A stretch of DNA of 12,340 bases from Physocladia obscura (lineage: Eukaryota; Chytridiomycota; Chytridiomycetes; Chytridiales; Chytriomycetaceae), in assembly GCA_027596945.1 (NCBI GenBank), contig JADGJH010000703.1:2838-15177 (forward strand), in the 5' to 3' direction. Both the position numbers and the translations under genes were made by a program. Under the pieces are notes generated by a model. It ran no database searches. It was not told the DNA's origin and worked only from the letters and a program-made list of their open reading frames with translations. Shown one piece after another: positions 1 through 8,386 of this stretch. The stretch's first letter is position 1. Each line of letters opens with the position of its first letter.

Positions 1-610
1 CATTTAGTCTGACCAAATTAGTTCGATCAAGAAATCTCTTCGATTGGCCAAACTCAAATGATGAAAACAACGAAATTGATGCTATCAGCTTGAAGAAGTG
101 GATGGTTTGATTAAAAGACTTGTTCTGTCAAATGATGTTACCAATATGCAGATCACTCACTTGCAGCTTTTTCTCCCCTTTCTATCCATAAAATATGAGG
201 TTTTTTGTTACTTTCCTTCAAGATCACTTTATTTTATTCTACTTTATTGTTTATGTAACCTGCATTCATGAACTATTTTGCAGTCATCTATAAGTTACTC
301 CAAAGAGTTGAAATATGCTGTTGATAAAAAGAAAATTGTACCTATTAAATTAGAAACCAATGTTTGTGGAATATTAACTACAATGGCATCATCAGAGTAA
401 AATGCATTAATTAATCAAAAGTAATACTAATTTTTGCAATATTTTTTTCTCTGCTTCATTAGAATACAGCCCATATTGATGACAGATTTTGTTCCACAAA
501 GTCATGCTTGGAATAGTTTCCTCCAAAAACTCAAAAATTACCAAGCCAGAGTCTTTGACAAGATTTTATTTGAACTGTGTTTTGAAAAAGCCGAGAAAGT
601 TGATGTTTAA
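1..610 (+). pseudogene. TIR-like domain remnant, three exon pieces, 5' end off the window
   Basis: Three pieces share one frame when spliced: about 80-199, 284-396 and 463-610 (stop TAA 608-610). The second intron (397-462) has donor GTAAAA, branch site TACTAAT (423-429) and acceptor TTCATTAG, and preserves phase 2. The first intron (200-283) has a poor donor, GTTTTT, and a good CAG acceptor. The peptide around the first junction reads LFLPFLSIKYE then SSISYSKELKYAVDKKK and IVPIKLE. This matches the late half of TIR domains: hydrophobic strand, S-x-x-C-x-x-E-L helix with the usual catalytic-position Glu, basic turn, hydrophobic strand. Here Tyr replaces the usual Cys/Trp. Codons 3-107 are open in a different frame, so a frameshift or missing splice lies near base 100. 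TIR domains act as signalling or NAD-cleaving modules in immunity. The family call is by motif only. Whether it once joined the LRR exons downstream is unknown. Confidence 0.5.
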
Positions 611-661
611 CAACAAAGAGCAACATATTTGCACTAAAAACTCAAACTTCCAAAGTAAAAT

Positions 662-1834
662 GTATAATTTATTTCTTGCTTTTCTTGGTCACCTTATTCC
701 CAACTCTTCCAAGCTGCAGCATGTTTTGTGATAGCTGCACTGTGTTTTGATACTAATTTACCAAAACAGATGGTTTGAAAACAGTGAAATTTCTGGATGA
801 ATTCCACCAGAATTGGGAAAACTGGTTGATTTGACTCAGCTGTGAGTTTCTTCTTGTTGCTCATTCCTACCAATTCCAAACTTGTTGGCAGCATGTCTTG
901 TGGCAACAGCAGTGTTTTTTTGACACTAATTGCTTTTGCAAAAACAGATATCTGGACAACAACAAACTTTCTGGACCGATTCCACCAGAATTGAGAAAAC
1001 TGGTGAATTTGACTGTACTGTGAGTTTTCTTTTCATTGCTCATTCCCACCCATTCAAAAAAATTTGTTAACAGTATGTTTTGTAGTAACTACAGTGTGTT
1101 TTGACACTAATTGGTTTTGCAAAAACAGGCAGCTTAACAACAACCTAATTTCTGGACCAATTCCTCCAGAATTTGGACAACTAATGAATTTGACTCAGCT
1201 GTGAGTAGTTTTTGTCCTGTTGCTCATTCAAACCTATTCCAAACGTGTTGGCAGCATGTTTTGTGACAACTGCAGTGTGTTTTGACACTAATTGGTTTTG
1301 TAAAAACAGACATCTCAACAGCAACCAACTTTCTGGACCAATTTTGCAAGAATTGGGACAACTGGTAAATTTGAGCTCGCTGTGAGTTTTCTTCTTGTTG
1401 TTTATCCTCATCAATTTCAAACTTATTAGCAGTATGTCTTCTAACAACTGTAGTGTGTTTGACACTGATTGGTTTTGCAAAAACAAATCCCTTGAGGACA
1501 ACAGACTTTGTGGATTAATTCCACCAGAATTGGGACAAGCGGCAAATTTGAAGTATCTGTAAGTTTTATTCTTGTTGCTTATTACCACCCATTCCAAACA
1601 TGTTGGCAGCACATCTTGTTGCAACTGCAGTTTGTTTGGAAACTCATTGGTTTTACAAAAACAGATCTCTTACCAAGAACAGACTTTTTAAACCAGAATT
1701 GGGACAACTGGTGAGCTTGAAATATCTGTGAGTTTTATTCTTGTTGCTTATTACCATCTATTCCAAACTTGTTGACAACATGTTTTGTGGCTGCTGCAGT
1801 GGTTTTTGACACTAGTATTGGATTTCAAAAATAG
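662..1834 (+). repeat. Tandem array of an about 180-base exon-plus-intron unit
   Basis: Seven introns (662-769, 842-947, 1020-1128, 1201-1309, 1382-1486, 1559-1664, 1728-1834; 105-109 bases each) resemble one another along their whole length, not only at splice sites. Shared blocks include CTTGTTGCTCATTCC, ATTCCAAACTTGTTGGCAGC and TTTTGACACTAATTGG. Unit spacing is 178, 181, 181, 177, 178 and 170 bases. The first intron (donor GTATAA) follows a strongly eroded stretch (about 598-661) that may be an eighth LRR exon. Introns normally diverge quickly, so their similarity indicates duplication of the whole exon-intron unit by unequal crossing-over or slippage. Confidence 0.85.
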
Positions 1835-1898
1835 GTATCTTGATTATAATAAATTTTCTGGACCAATTCTGGAAAGAGTGAAAAGATTCATGAAATAA
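770..1898 (+). pseudogene. Leucine-rich-repeat gene, seven single-LRR exons, damaged
   Basis: Exons lie at 770-841, 948-1019, 1129-1200, 1310-1381, 1487-1558, 1665-1727 and 1835-1898. Five intact-length exons are exactly 72 bases and all internal junctions are phase 2, so each exon adds one 24-residue LRR without changing frame. The repeat resembles YLDNNKLSGPIPPELRKLVN, the plant-type LRR that forms a curved ligand- or partner-binding surface. The last exon reads into a short divergent tail and stops at TAA 1896-1898. Donors are GTGAGT (once GTAAGT), branch site CTAAT lies about 20 bases before the acceptor, and the acceptor is usually CAAAAACAG. Damage: exon 1 has TGA at 798-800 where others have Pro; exon 5 has AA for the acceptor AG at 1485-1486; exon 6 lacks 9 bases. 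No start codon or signal peptide is visible, so the 5' end is missing or decayed. Confidence 0.7.
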
Positions 1899-1977
1899 AC
1901 TGAGTGGGGGTAATCTCTAATTTATATGGGAACTGAAAGAAAGAAGAAATTAATGATATTTTATTTTTTGATTACAG

Positions 1978-2275
1978 TTTGAAAGAGATTTAGATGACTT
2001 GTCCAAAAAATTGTTAGTATTCTTTTGGTCAATTACCAGAACTACCTTCAAACTTACATGAATTATTATCTGAGTGGCTGGATTTGGAATACAAAATTGG
2101 ATAACCAGAAGGATGCCAAATTCTCTGTCATTGAACTTGATGCAATAAGGAATCCACTAACAGCAAAAAATGTTGTAATCTATGTTGTGAAATTAATTGA
2201 TGTTCACCTGCCAAAATCCTTCAATCACCAAATTGAAATGTTGAATTATAGATTCTGTGCTCAAGTTAAATATAT
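1978..2275 (+). pseudogene. Decayed coding patch of unknown family
   Basis: After an acceptor-like TTTTTTGATTACAG (ending 1977), protein-like reading passes through three frames: 1978-2028 (FERDLDDLSKKLLVFF), 2027-2095 (GQLPELPSNLHELLSEWLDL) and about 2092-2275 (KDAKFSVIELDAIRNPLTAK and onward). It ends at a good donor, AT|GTGAGT, at 2276, again phase 2 like the LRR exons. Each segment reads like a soluble helical protein, but the frame moves twice, so at least two indels are needed. I do not recognise the family. The LPxLPxNL pattern may be a last irregular LRR. An ORF starting with ATG at 2025 covers only the third segment properly. Probably the 3' part of the LRR gene, or a neighbour, in decay. 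Confidence 0.35.
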
Positions 2276-2280
2276 GTGAG

Positions 2281-3420
2281 TAGATAATAATGGTTGAAGA
2301 TCTTTACATCTGATTTTTGTTAAATTGGATGAGAATAAACACATAACAAAGAAAAAAAAATTCGAACTTTGTCTCACAAATACAAATAAAAAAATAAGAA
2401 AATTTATAAGAAAACAGTTCACAATGAGCAATCCCATTGAGAGTTATTATTTTTTTGAATATTGAAAGATTTTAACATAAAATCAATGTTTCAATATGAA
2501 CAGTTCAACAGGAATTTGTCAATGCAGGATTCAACATGAAACAATTAGCTTTTTACTCTTTTCCCTAACATATAAAGCTTTTCTATTTATGTACACATAT
2601 AATTTCTGCTTAATGACAGAGTGGGAAACTTTGCCACTGATTTAGATTTTGAATGCTTTTTCATCAGTTAGAGAATTCTTTTCAACTTCCATATAGCTTG
2701 AATTAATTTTATCTTCATTTCAACACCTCGTTCAAGGGGAATTGTAAATAATTCTAAATACATAATTTAAGGAAAAAAAAAAAAAAAGAACATTTTTGAA
2801 ATTTAAAGTTGATTAAATAAGAAATGCAATTGACACAATTGCTAAATAAGAAGAGAAAGTTGCAAATACAAGAAAACTTCCAGTGGCATGGCTCTGTGGC
2901 AAAGTTTACAGCTGTTTTCATAAATGAAAAAAAATTGAAATTTTCAACAAATGTGATACTTGCCTATGCTAACCACTGCCAAACTTACTAAATACACAGG
3001 AGCAGTGTATATAATAAAGATATTAATGACAGTCAGTCTTTCACAACTTCAAAAAGTAATCAGCCAGGCTTAGATTTCTCACAACAATGTGCACTTTGCA
3101 ACTGCTTGATATGCAGTAAAACTCTGCATGTGATTGTTCTGGCAAAATTACAATTGTAAGTAACAAAAACAGTCAAGCTAACTTGTTGAATCTTGCAAAG
3201 GTGGATTCACTTGAACTAGTGGAATTGGCACAGTAAAGTATAATTTAGTTTTAGAATCTTATTATTTATTTCCAAGAATAGAACAATAATTTAATGTTCG
3301 CAATTCTGTGCCTCAAATTAAAACTTTTGTGCCTCATTTCTAATGGCAATACTGATGCCTCATAGTCCTGGAAAATACACCATCCAGGAGATGGTGCAAT
3401 AAAAAAGATATCCACTAACT
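2281..3420. other. AT-rich intergenic DNA, nothing recognised
   Basis: No long ORF, RNA gene or mobile-element protein was recognised on either strand. A run of 15 A lies at 2773-2787, which could be a retrocopy tail on the + strand, but no coding remnant precedes it. A short hairpin-capable sequence, CACCAT-ccaggag-ATGGTG, lies near 3377-3395; a role as terminator is not supported. Confidence 0.5.
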
Positions 3421-3641
3421 CATTCCACAGCATTGCTAGATCTGTCCCAAGCTTGTGTCATGGAAGGCAGGGGTGGAAGGGGTGTGAAGAAAAGGTCAGC
3501 ACGTATCCCTTGGGCTGCTGTGAGTTCAGTACAACAGCTCCAAGTGTCACTCTCATGGTGGAAGACATGTGGTGGTGCAGAGACACCAGTTGAGCTCGAT
3601 GCACCACTGGCCTCATAGAGCTGTTTGCATCTTGCAAACAA
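3421..3641. other. GC-richer patch, open on both strands, unidentified
   Basis: This stretch stands out from its AT-rich surroundings by composition. It is open on the + strand (3433-3618, 61 codons) and in two - frames (3641-3420, 73 codons; 3649-3458). None of the peptides resembles a family I know, and no splice sites or start context favour one. It may be a decayed exon or transposon piece, or simply a composition anomaly. Simultaneous openness in several frames is weak evidence for coding. Confidence 0.2.
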
Positions 3642-3659
3642 TAGGCCATTTCTCAGAAC

Positions 3660-4600
3660 ATCTTTAATTTATTATTTCAACTCCAAAATTCAAAGGGAAA
3701 CAAAACAGATTAATAAAACCGAAAACATGAATAATCAAAAAAAACCAAACAAACAGACAACCAATAAATAAATAAAATTATATACAGAATACAAATAAAC
3801 AAATATATGCAAAATATAAATAAATACAAATATTTACAAAATAATTATCAGATAAAGTCAAGGAGTTTTAATCAAACTAAACCATCATGCGAGAATCTTA
3901 CAAAGTAATCAATTTTACACAAATTTTTTACCATTCTGTGCAACCTTTAACAATTAATTCTTACTCTCAGACCTTTCTCCACACAGATTTGTCAGCAAAG
4001 ACAAGTTGATTTACTAAATTGGCCAATGAAAATTTGAAATTAATTCATTTTACTTGGAAGCAGTTGTATGTCATAAATGAACATACAATTTAGATATAAA
4101 TCTGTTTGTTTCTTGTTTTCTATATTACCTGTTTGTGGTTGGACTCAAGCTGATAAAGGCCGTGCAACAGAGTTGGAATACTAACATGTTGACCTGAGAT
4201 AGAATAGACCTCTACAACAACTTCTTGGAGATACCAATCTTTTCTGTTTGCCACAAGTGTTTTGTCATGCTGTTATATTGCGAAATTTTCAAGCTACTAT
4301 ACAAAACAGGTGCATGCCACAAGAACCCAAGCCTCCAAGATCCACTTCTTTCTCTTACTTACACAAGTGGATTGTGAATTATTCCAAATATAGTATAATA
4401 CTTTCATGTTTGACAAACTAACATTTTATTAATTAACAGCTGATTTGCAGCTGTCTTAAAGCCACATCCATCCAACAGCGCCAAGATGACCTACCAGAGT
4501 AACGGATCAAAATATTGAATACTACCAATGCCTTTTAAATTGGTTTTATGTCCAAGATGGTTGGTTTGGAAGAACTATTATAAACCATTATACTCTGTCA
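3660..4600. other. AT-rich intergenic DNA with an A/AT low-complexity tract
   Basis: About 3736-3850 is low-complexity DNA dominated by AAATA, ACAAAT and AACAAAC-like words on the + strand. The rest, 3850-4600, has no feature I can support. Near 4500-4600 a + strand frame reads briefly like protein (EYYQCLLNWFYVQDGWFGR), but it runs into AT-rich sequence and was not called. The stretch lies downstream of the 3' end of the minus-strand gene. Confidence 0.5.
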
Positions 4601-4626
4601 CATATATTTTTTTGGACTTTTCGTTT

Positions 4627-4632
4627 TTTATT
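4627..4632 (-). promoter_or_regulatory. Candidate polyadenylation signal AATAAA
   Basis: On the - strand AATAAA occurs 29 bases after the end of the TGA stop of the multidomain gene, within an A-rich stretch. Position and sequence fit, but such words are common in AT-rich DNA. Confidence 0.4.
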
Positions 4633-4660
4633 TTTCATTTTAAAAAGAACAGATTTTGTT

Positions 4661-5471
4661 TCATTTTCTACCACCAAAAAGATAATTTTTAACTTTTTTA
4701 ACCTGGACAAGGGCCCCACTTTCATGAACAGGATAAATGGGTAAACTATCTGCGAGCAATCTTTCAATTTTGTCAGAATCAGACACGCTTGCAACTGCAT
4801 CTGCGAGCAATCTTTCAAGTTTTTCAGAATCAGACACGCTTGCAGCTGCACCAATAATCACGGCAATTTCCTTTTGTGTGCGAAGTTCCTTAACATATTC
4901 TTGCCACCCAGTTTTTTTCTCGGATTCAGTTGCTTTTTTTCATTTGTGTTGGTTTGGAAGTTGAAAAAGTGAAGCAATTAACCTACCAAGTATCAACTGA
5001 TCGATGAATTCCACATTTGTGCATTTAGATGCCCGCCAAGCCTCTTTCCGTAGCTTCTCCAATGTCGCATTCAACTCGACGAGGGTTTCCTGGACCTTTT
5101 TCCTGTTTTCTGATATTTTAATTTCGATACGCTTTAATAATTCCTGCTTGGATATTTTTTCGCTCGTTTTGTCGTCATATTTTCTCTGACAAAGGGTAAA
5201 AAATATTGGAGAAACGATCAGCTCTGGATACAAATACAAAAACTTGCTGAAATTGCATGATACCTTCAATTCAAAATAAGTTTTCTTCACTCTGACTTGT
5301 TTGCTCTTGAAATAGAAGTCGTTATTCACATGCTCATGCCATATGCACTTGTTAGCACAAACAGTACAGCTTCCATCAGTCATTACACAACAGTTAATTT
5401 TATCATTATTATTGGGTATAGCACAGTTTTCATGACACGTAATGTTGCATTTGAGACAGTTTGTAACATAT
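4661..5471 (-). CDS. Exons 4-6: Cys-rich domain and C-terminal coiled coils
   Basis: Exon 4 (5471-5264) starts YVTNCLKCNITCHENC and continues with further Cys/His pairs to CTVCANKCIWHEHVNN, about ten Cys and several His within 55 residues. This is the Cys-rich block that follows GTPase domains in many GIMAP-like and SNTX-like animal proteins and probably binds zinc (family recall plus residue pattern). Intron 5263-5186 (donor GTATCA, acceptor TTTGTCAG) is 78 bases and open in frame, so its retention would add 26 residues. Exon 5 (5185-4987) is a charged coiled coil (EKISKQELLKRIEIKISEN). Intron 4986-4933 is 54 bases with an A-rich acceptor, and the phase is correct. Exon 6 (4932-4661) carries a duplicated 17-residue segment and ends at TGA 4663-4661. 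Confidence 0.7.
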
Positions 5472-8386
5472 CTGTATAATTTTGTTGAATATCAGCAATA
5501 GAAAATCAATGAAAATGGAAAAAGCTCTTGCCTTCCTTGCCCTTTTATGTCAACCTTCTCTGATATCTCCTCTGTCACTTCATATTCAAAATTTTGATTG
5601 GCATGAACTTCCGAGTCAATCTGATTCAAAATTATCGTTTCTTGCTTCATTGTGTTAACTTCGTTGATCAAATTTCTAATTTGACGTTGAAGTTGCTGTG
5701 CAATGGCTTCCAGTTTCTGCCGAAACCGCAATACAGAAGCTGAGCCAGCAGTAGAAATTGGAATCCATGTTTTAATTTTTGAGAAAAAAAGTTCAAAGCA
5801 CTTGACTCCGAGGTCCCAAAATGCCACCATCGGTGCTGGTGTGAAGAAAGCACTGTTGTTGAACATGAAGATTTTTTCTGTTACAGAAATTTCAGCTTCC
5901 TTGAGCGCATCAATGGCTGGTGCTCTGGCACCATCAGAGAAGGTCAAAAGAGGTGTGATACGTTGGCCAAGATCTTTTCCGAAGAGGTCAGACACGCGAC
6001 CAATCTGGTACGCAAGTGTAGCCGTGAGACGTGTTTCACTTGCTTTAATGATGAAGCAAACAGCAGTAAGAGCCGACATATCCAGATCAACGCCCTCAAA
6101 TAGCTTTTTAATCATGTTCAGGGTTCCAGAATCATACTTCAAGCCCCGAGTATCACCGAACCCTGGAGTATCAATTATTACAACAGACCTTTTCAGAATG
6201 GTGTCAAAAATAGTGTATATAGTGATGTTGGAGGTCTGGCTGTGTGCTTGGCCCTGGTTATTGTTCTCTTTACCTTCCCAAACAATTTTGAATCTGAAGT
6301 TGTCATGTATCTCAACTCCAAATAGATAGTTAATTAGAGAATTGAGGGTGGTGGTTTTTCCTGATCCAGTGGGTCCAACCATCAAAAGTCGTATGGGATC
6401 TATTGGCAATCGACGTAAACGTTTCGGGCCCACTGCGACTTTTTTGATGAAATTTTGCTCAAACGTTATTTCTGTTTCAGGTTCATACATATCAAGGAAT
6501 GCGGTGCCTTCAGTGACTCTGCCTTTTATTGTTGATGTCGCCTTGACGTCAAGAGCGAGGCGCGTTCGTTCAAGTGTTTGGATTCCCATAATTGTTGTGC
6601 TTGGTGAAGAAAAGCCTTCCTTGCATTGAGCTTGGATGTAAACATTGTATTTGCTGCCAGCAATTAAGTTTGATAGCTCATGGATAGTTTTATTTGAGGC
6701 AATTTCGATCTGCTTCCAAACGCCATCTGCAGCTTCCTGGAAACTGATTCGATAACCCGTAACAGAACCAACACCAATTTCTGGCGCATTCCATGTAAGG
6801 GAAATGGTTGAGGTTGTCTCTGATTTAGCAACCAAGTGGAAATTCTTCGGGGCAGATGGAGGATCAAATGGATGGCGTTCTTGATCACAGTAAGATTCCA
6901 GGGAGAATGGCGACTGAGAGAATTGGCTGTCATCAGACATAACGAAAATAGAATCTTCACTCTGATTGTCTTTCTGTCCAACGAATTCCACAAAACGACG
7001 AAGAATTTATGTTGTTTCCTTTTTCCAGTGCTTGTCCTGTAAATAAGAAGGTGTTTGCTCAGGAAATTTTTCATTGGTGTTGCCAAGTTTTGGTTAAGCG
7101 CGAGTGGGTGGAAGCGGAAGCAGATAATATTACTTATCTCGATATCGTCAATGTAATAGTGTATCTGGGCTCCAAACGAAGCAACAACTCCTTTACTTTC
7201 CAGGTTCTTCCGAGTTTTGTTGAGAAATAAGACATGTAGTTGAGCATTTCTGGTATAAACTTCCAAGTTTTCTGTCGAAAACGGAGATGATTTCCAGAGA
7301 TAAATGTAATGAGCCAATTTTTCTTCCGCAACGCCTGTTCCACGGATGTGTATCAAAAGTGGAATCAAGCAGTGTTGGAAAATCGTCTCAGCCTGAGAAA
7401 CCAAATTTCTCATCTCCAAAAATTCCTTTGTGAGACCCGCAAATACTCCATCAATCATTGTGATGAAACCGTTAACGTGGCATCGGAAATCAATGAATGC
7501 TTGTATGATTGACTCAGCTTCAGTGGTCAATGTAATACTAATCTGCCGGACTAAACGGGCACTTTGGCTGTCCAGCTTAACAAGAGGATATAAGTGGATA
7601 GTTTTCGGAACAGGTTTCTGTTCCTTGATAAATCTAGGCAGATTTTGGTAAACTTGGATTGCATCTTTGAATGTGGTGGGCATCTGTGGGAGATTTAAAT
7701 CCCCTGTGTATTTTACAATAGTAGTTAATATATGCTTTTTCTCAAAAAATCAGAAATCAAAGAATTACCATACCAAAGAAAGAACAGGTAAAGCCCGAAA
7801 GTTCATCGACGGCGTGCTCGCCGCTGCTGAATTGCGCCGTTCCGTCAATTGAGAATGCAATTTTCTGAAGTGCTGCCTGAAGACTGCCCTCCATTTGAGC
7901 AGACTCAATCTTGCTGGAGACATTTTTGGAAAACACAAAGGCTGCATCGCTACCATATTCAATGCCTGTTACAACATGGGTAGCACTACTCATATTCGAA
8001 ACTTGAGCAGTGTATTGTAGCTGCTCGGTAGCCAAGTGCTCCATAGTGAGAGTATCCATATGCGATCTTGTTTTGGACAAAAGTGACACGCGACTTGTAA
8101 GGGTCGATTCTCGATTATCCTTGAGGTATTTTCCAGAGGCCTTGAGATCAACAAGTCCTGCGAGAACGCTGAGCTTTAGGCTCCCAGAAACGTCCAATCT
8201 CGCAAACTTGTCTGACATGGTCTCCGAGGTAATCACATCCGAGCTCTGAAACGGGTTGGTAACTCTCTTGACATGTTGTTTCAATGCACTATCTTGCCAC
8301 ATGGTGATCCCGACAATGAGTTTGTCTGATCTGGCATCATACAGCATTCCCAAGGCAAATGGACGGCCGAGAGCGGCAATGGTCAT
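4661..8386 (-). CDS. SNTX-like / FN3 / AIG1-type GTPase / Cys-rich multidomain gene, six exons, broken at exon 2-3
   Basis: Exon model (- strand): 8386-7774, 7703-7134, 7036-5532, 5471-5264, 5185-4987, 4932-4661. The product would be about 1120 residues. Domain order: SNTX-like MACPF-related region, helical middle region, fibronectin III, P-loop GTPase, Cys-rich domain, coiled coils. The ATG at 8386 is the first ATG in frame and sits just before the conserved family start AALGRPFALGMLYDARSDK. The frame stays open upstream to an acceptor-like CGCTAG at 8481-8480, so an upstream exon is possible. Junctions 1-2, 3-4, 4-5 and 5-6 preserve frame. Junction 2-3 (donor GTAATA at 7133, acceptor TTTACAG ending 7037) is off by one base, and a TAA follows at 7009-7007, so the locus may be a recent pseudogene. 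A candidate AATAAA lies 29 bases after the TGA stop (4663-4661). SNTX-family proteins include fish venom pore-formers and many non-venom relatives. With an intracellular GTPase fused and no signal peptide, a cytosolic defence role is likelier than secretion; that is inference. Confidence 0.75.
4748..4849 (-). repeat. 51-base tandem duplication inside exon 6
   Basis: Units 4748-4798 and 4799-4849 are 48/51 identical by eye. Each encodes 17 residues like ASVSDSEKLERLLADA on the - strand. The duplication is in frame and lengthens the C-terminal helical tail by one turn set. Confidence 0.9.
5472..5531 (-). other. Probable GC-AG intron
   Basis: Between the GTPase exon and the Cys-rich exon there is no GT donor in a usable place. 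GAAG|GCAAGA at 5532/5531 matches the known GC-AG donor form. It gives a 60-base intron with branch-like CTGAT and acceptor TTATACAG, and joins the exons in phase 2. A second GC donor nine bases upstream (GG|GCAAGG) would also keep frame and remove three residues. Confidence 0.55.
5532..7036 (-). CDS. Exon 3: fibronectin type III domain plus AIG1/GIMAP-like GTPase
   Basis: The exon opens with DKHWKKETT, then TAA (7009-7007), then ILRRFVEFVGQKDNQSEDS in the same frame; both sides read like the same SNTX-family segment, so the stop looks like a late lesion. The only upstream alternative to splicing is a GTG, and the first in-frame ATG is at MSDDSQFS, so this is an internal exon. The FN3 domain spans about 6868-6600 (PPSAPKNFHLVAKS ... 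ISLTWNAPE ... VTGYRISFQE). The GTPase has a P-loop GPTGSGKTTTLNSL (about 6376-6335), switch-II DTPGFGDTRG (about 6172-6143), and TFSDG (5944-5930) where classical G proteins have NKxD, a substitution I associate with this AIG1/septin-like group. A coiled coil follows (FRQKLEAIAQQLQRQIRNLI). It likely binds GTP and drives assembly. The exon ends at 5532 before a GC donor. Confidence 0.8.
7134..8386 (-). CDS. Exons 1-2: SNTX-like N-terminal region and helical middle region
   Basis: Exon 1 (8386-7774) carries about 204 residues that match the SNTX/MACPF-related N-terminal fold: ALGRPFALGMLYDARSDKLI at the start, then alternating strands and the region ending in FSIDGTAQFSSGEH. Intron 7773-7704 (70 bases; donor GTATGG, acceptor TACACAG) splits a Gly codon, and the frame continues without loss into exon 2. 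Exon 2 starts with LPQMPTTFKDAIQVYQNLP, the expected link to the helical middle region, where long helices such as EAESIIQAFIDFRCHVNGF follow. In MACPF-related proteins the N-terminal fold can insert into membranes as oligomers. Whether this copy can form pores cannot be told from sequence by eye. No signal peptide or strong membrane helix is seen. The exon ends near IDDIEIS, at donor GTAATA (7133). Confidence 0.75.

Noticed and set aside
1181..1624. 147-codon ORF on the - strand
   Set aside because: It runs antisense through LRR exons and introns alike; its openness follows from the tandem unit repeating the same sequence.
662..1834. CRISPR-like array because of regular repeats
   Set aside because: The repeated part is an LRR exon and intron with splice signals, not short identical repeats with unique spacers.
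2622..2907. Inverted 12-base pair AAACTTTGCCAC / GTGGCAAAGTTT suggesting a small transposon
   Set aside because: Match does not extend, no duplicated target site or coding content seen; chance is plausible in this AT-rich DNA.
5703..6329. 208-codon ORF on the + strand
   Set aside because: Shadow of the GTPase exon on the opposite strand; the - strand carries clear P-loop and DTPG motifs.
6664..7000. Right-frame extension of the exon 2 ORF below 7134
   Set aside because: Below 7134 that frame first crosses a putative intron and then is a shadow of the FN3 frame; its peptide has no domain features.
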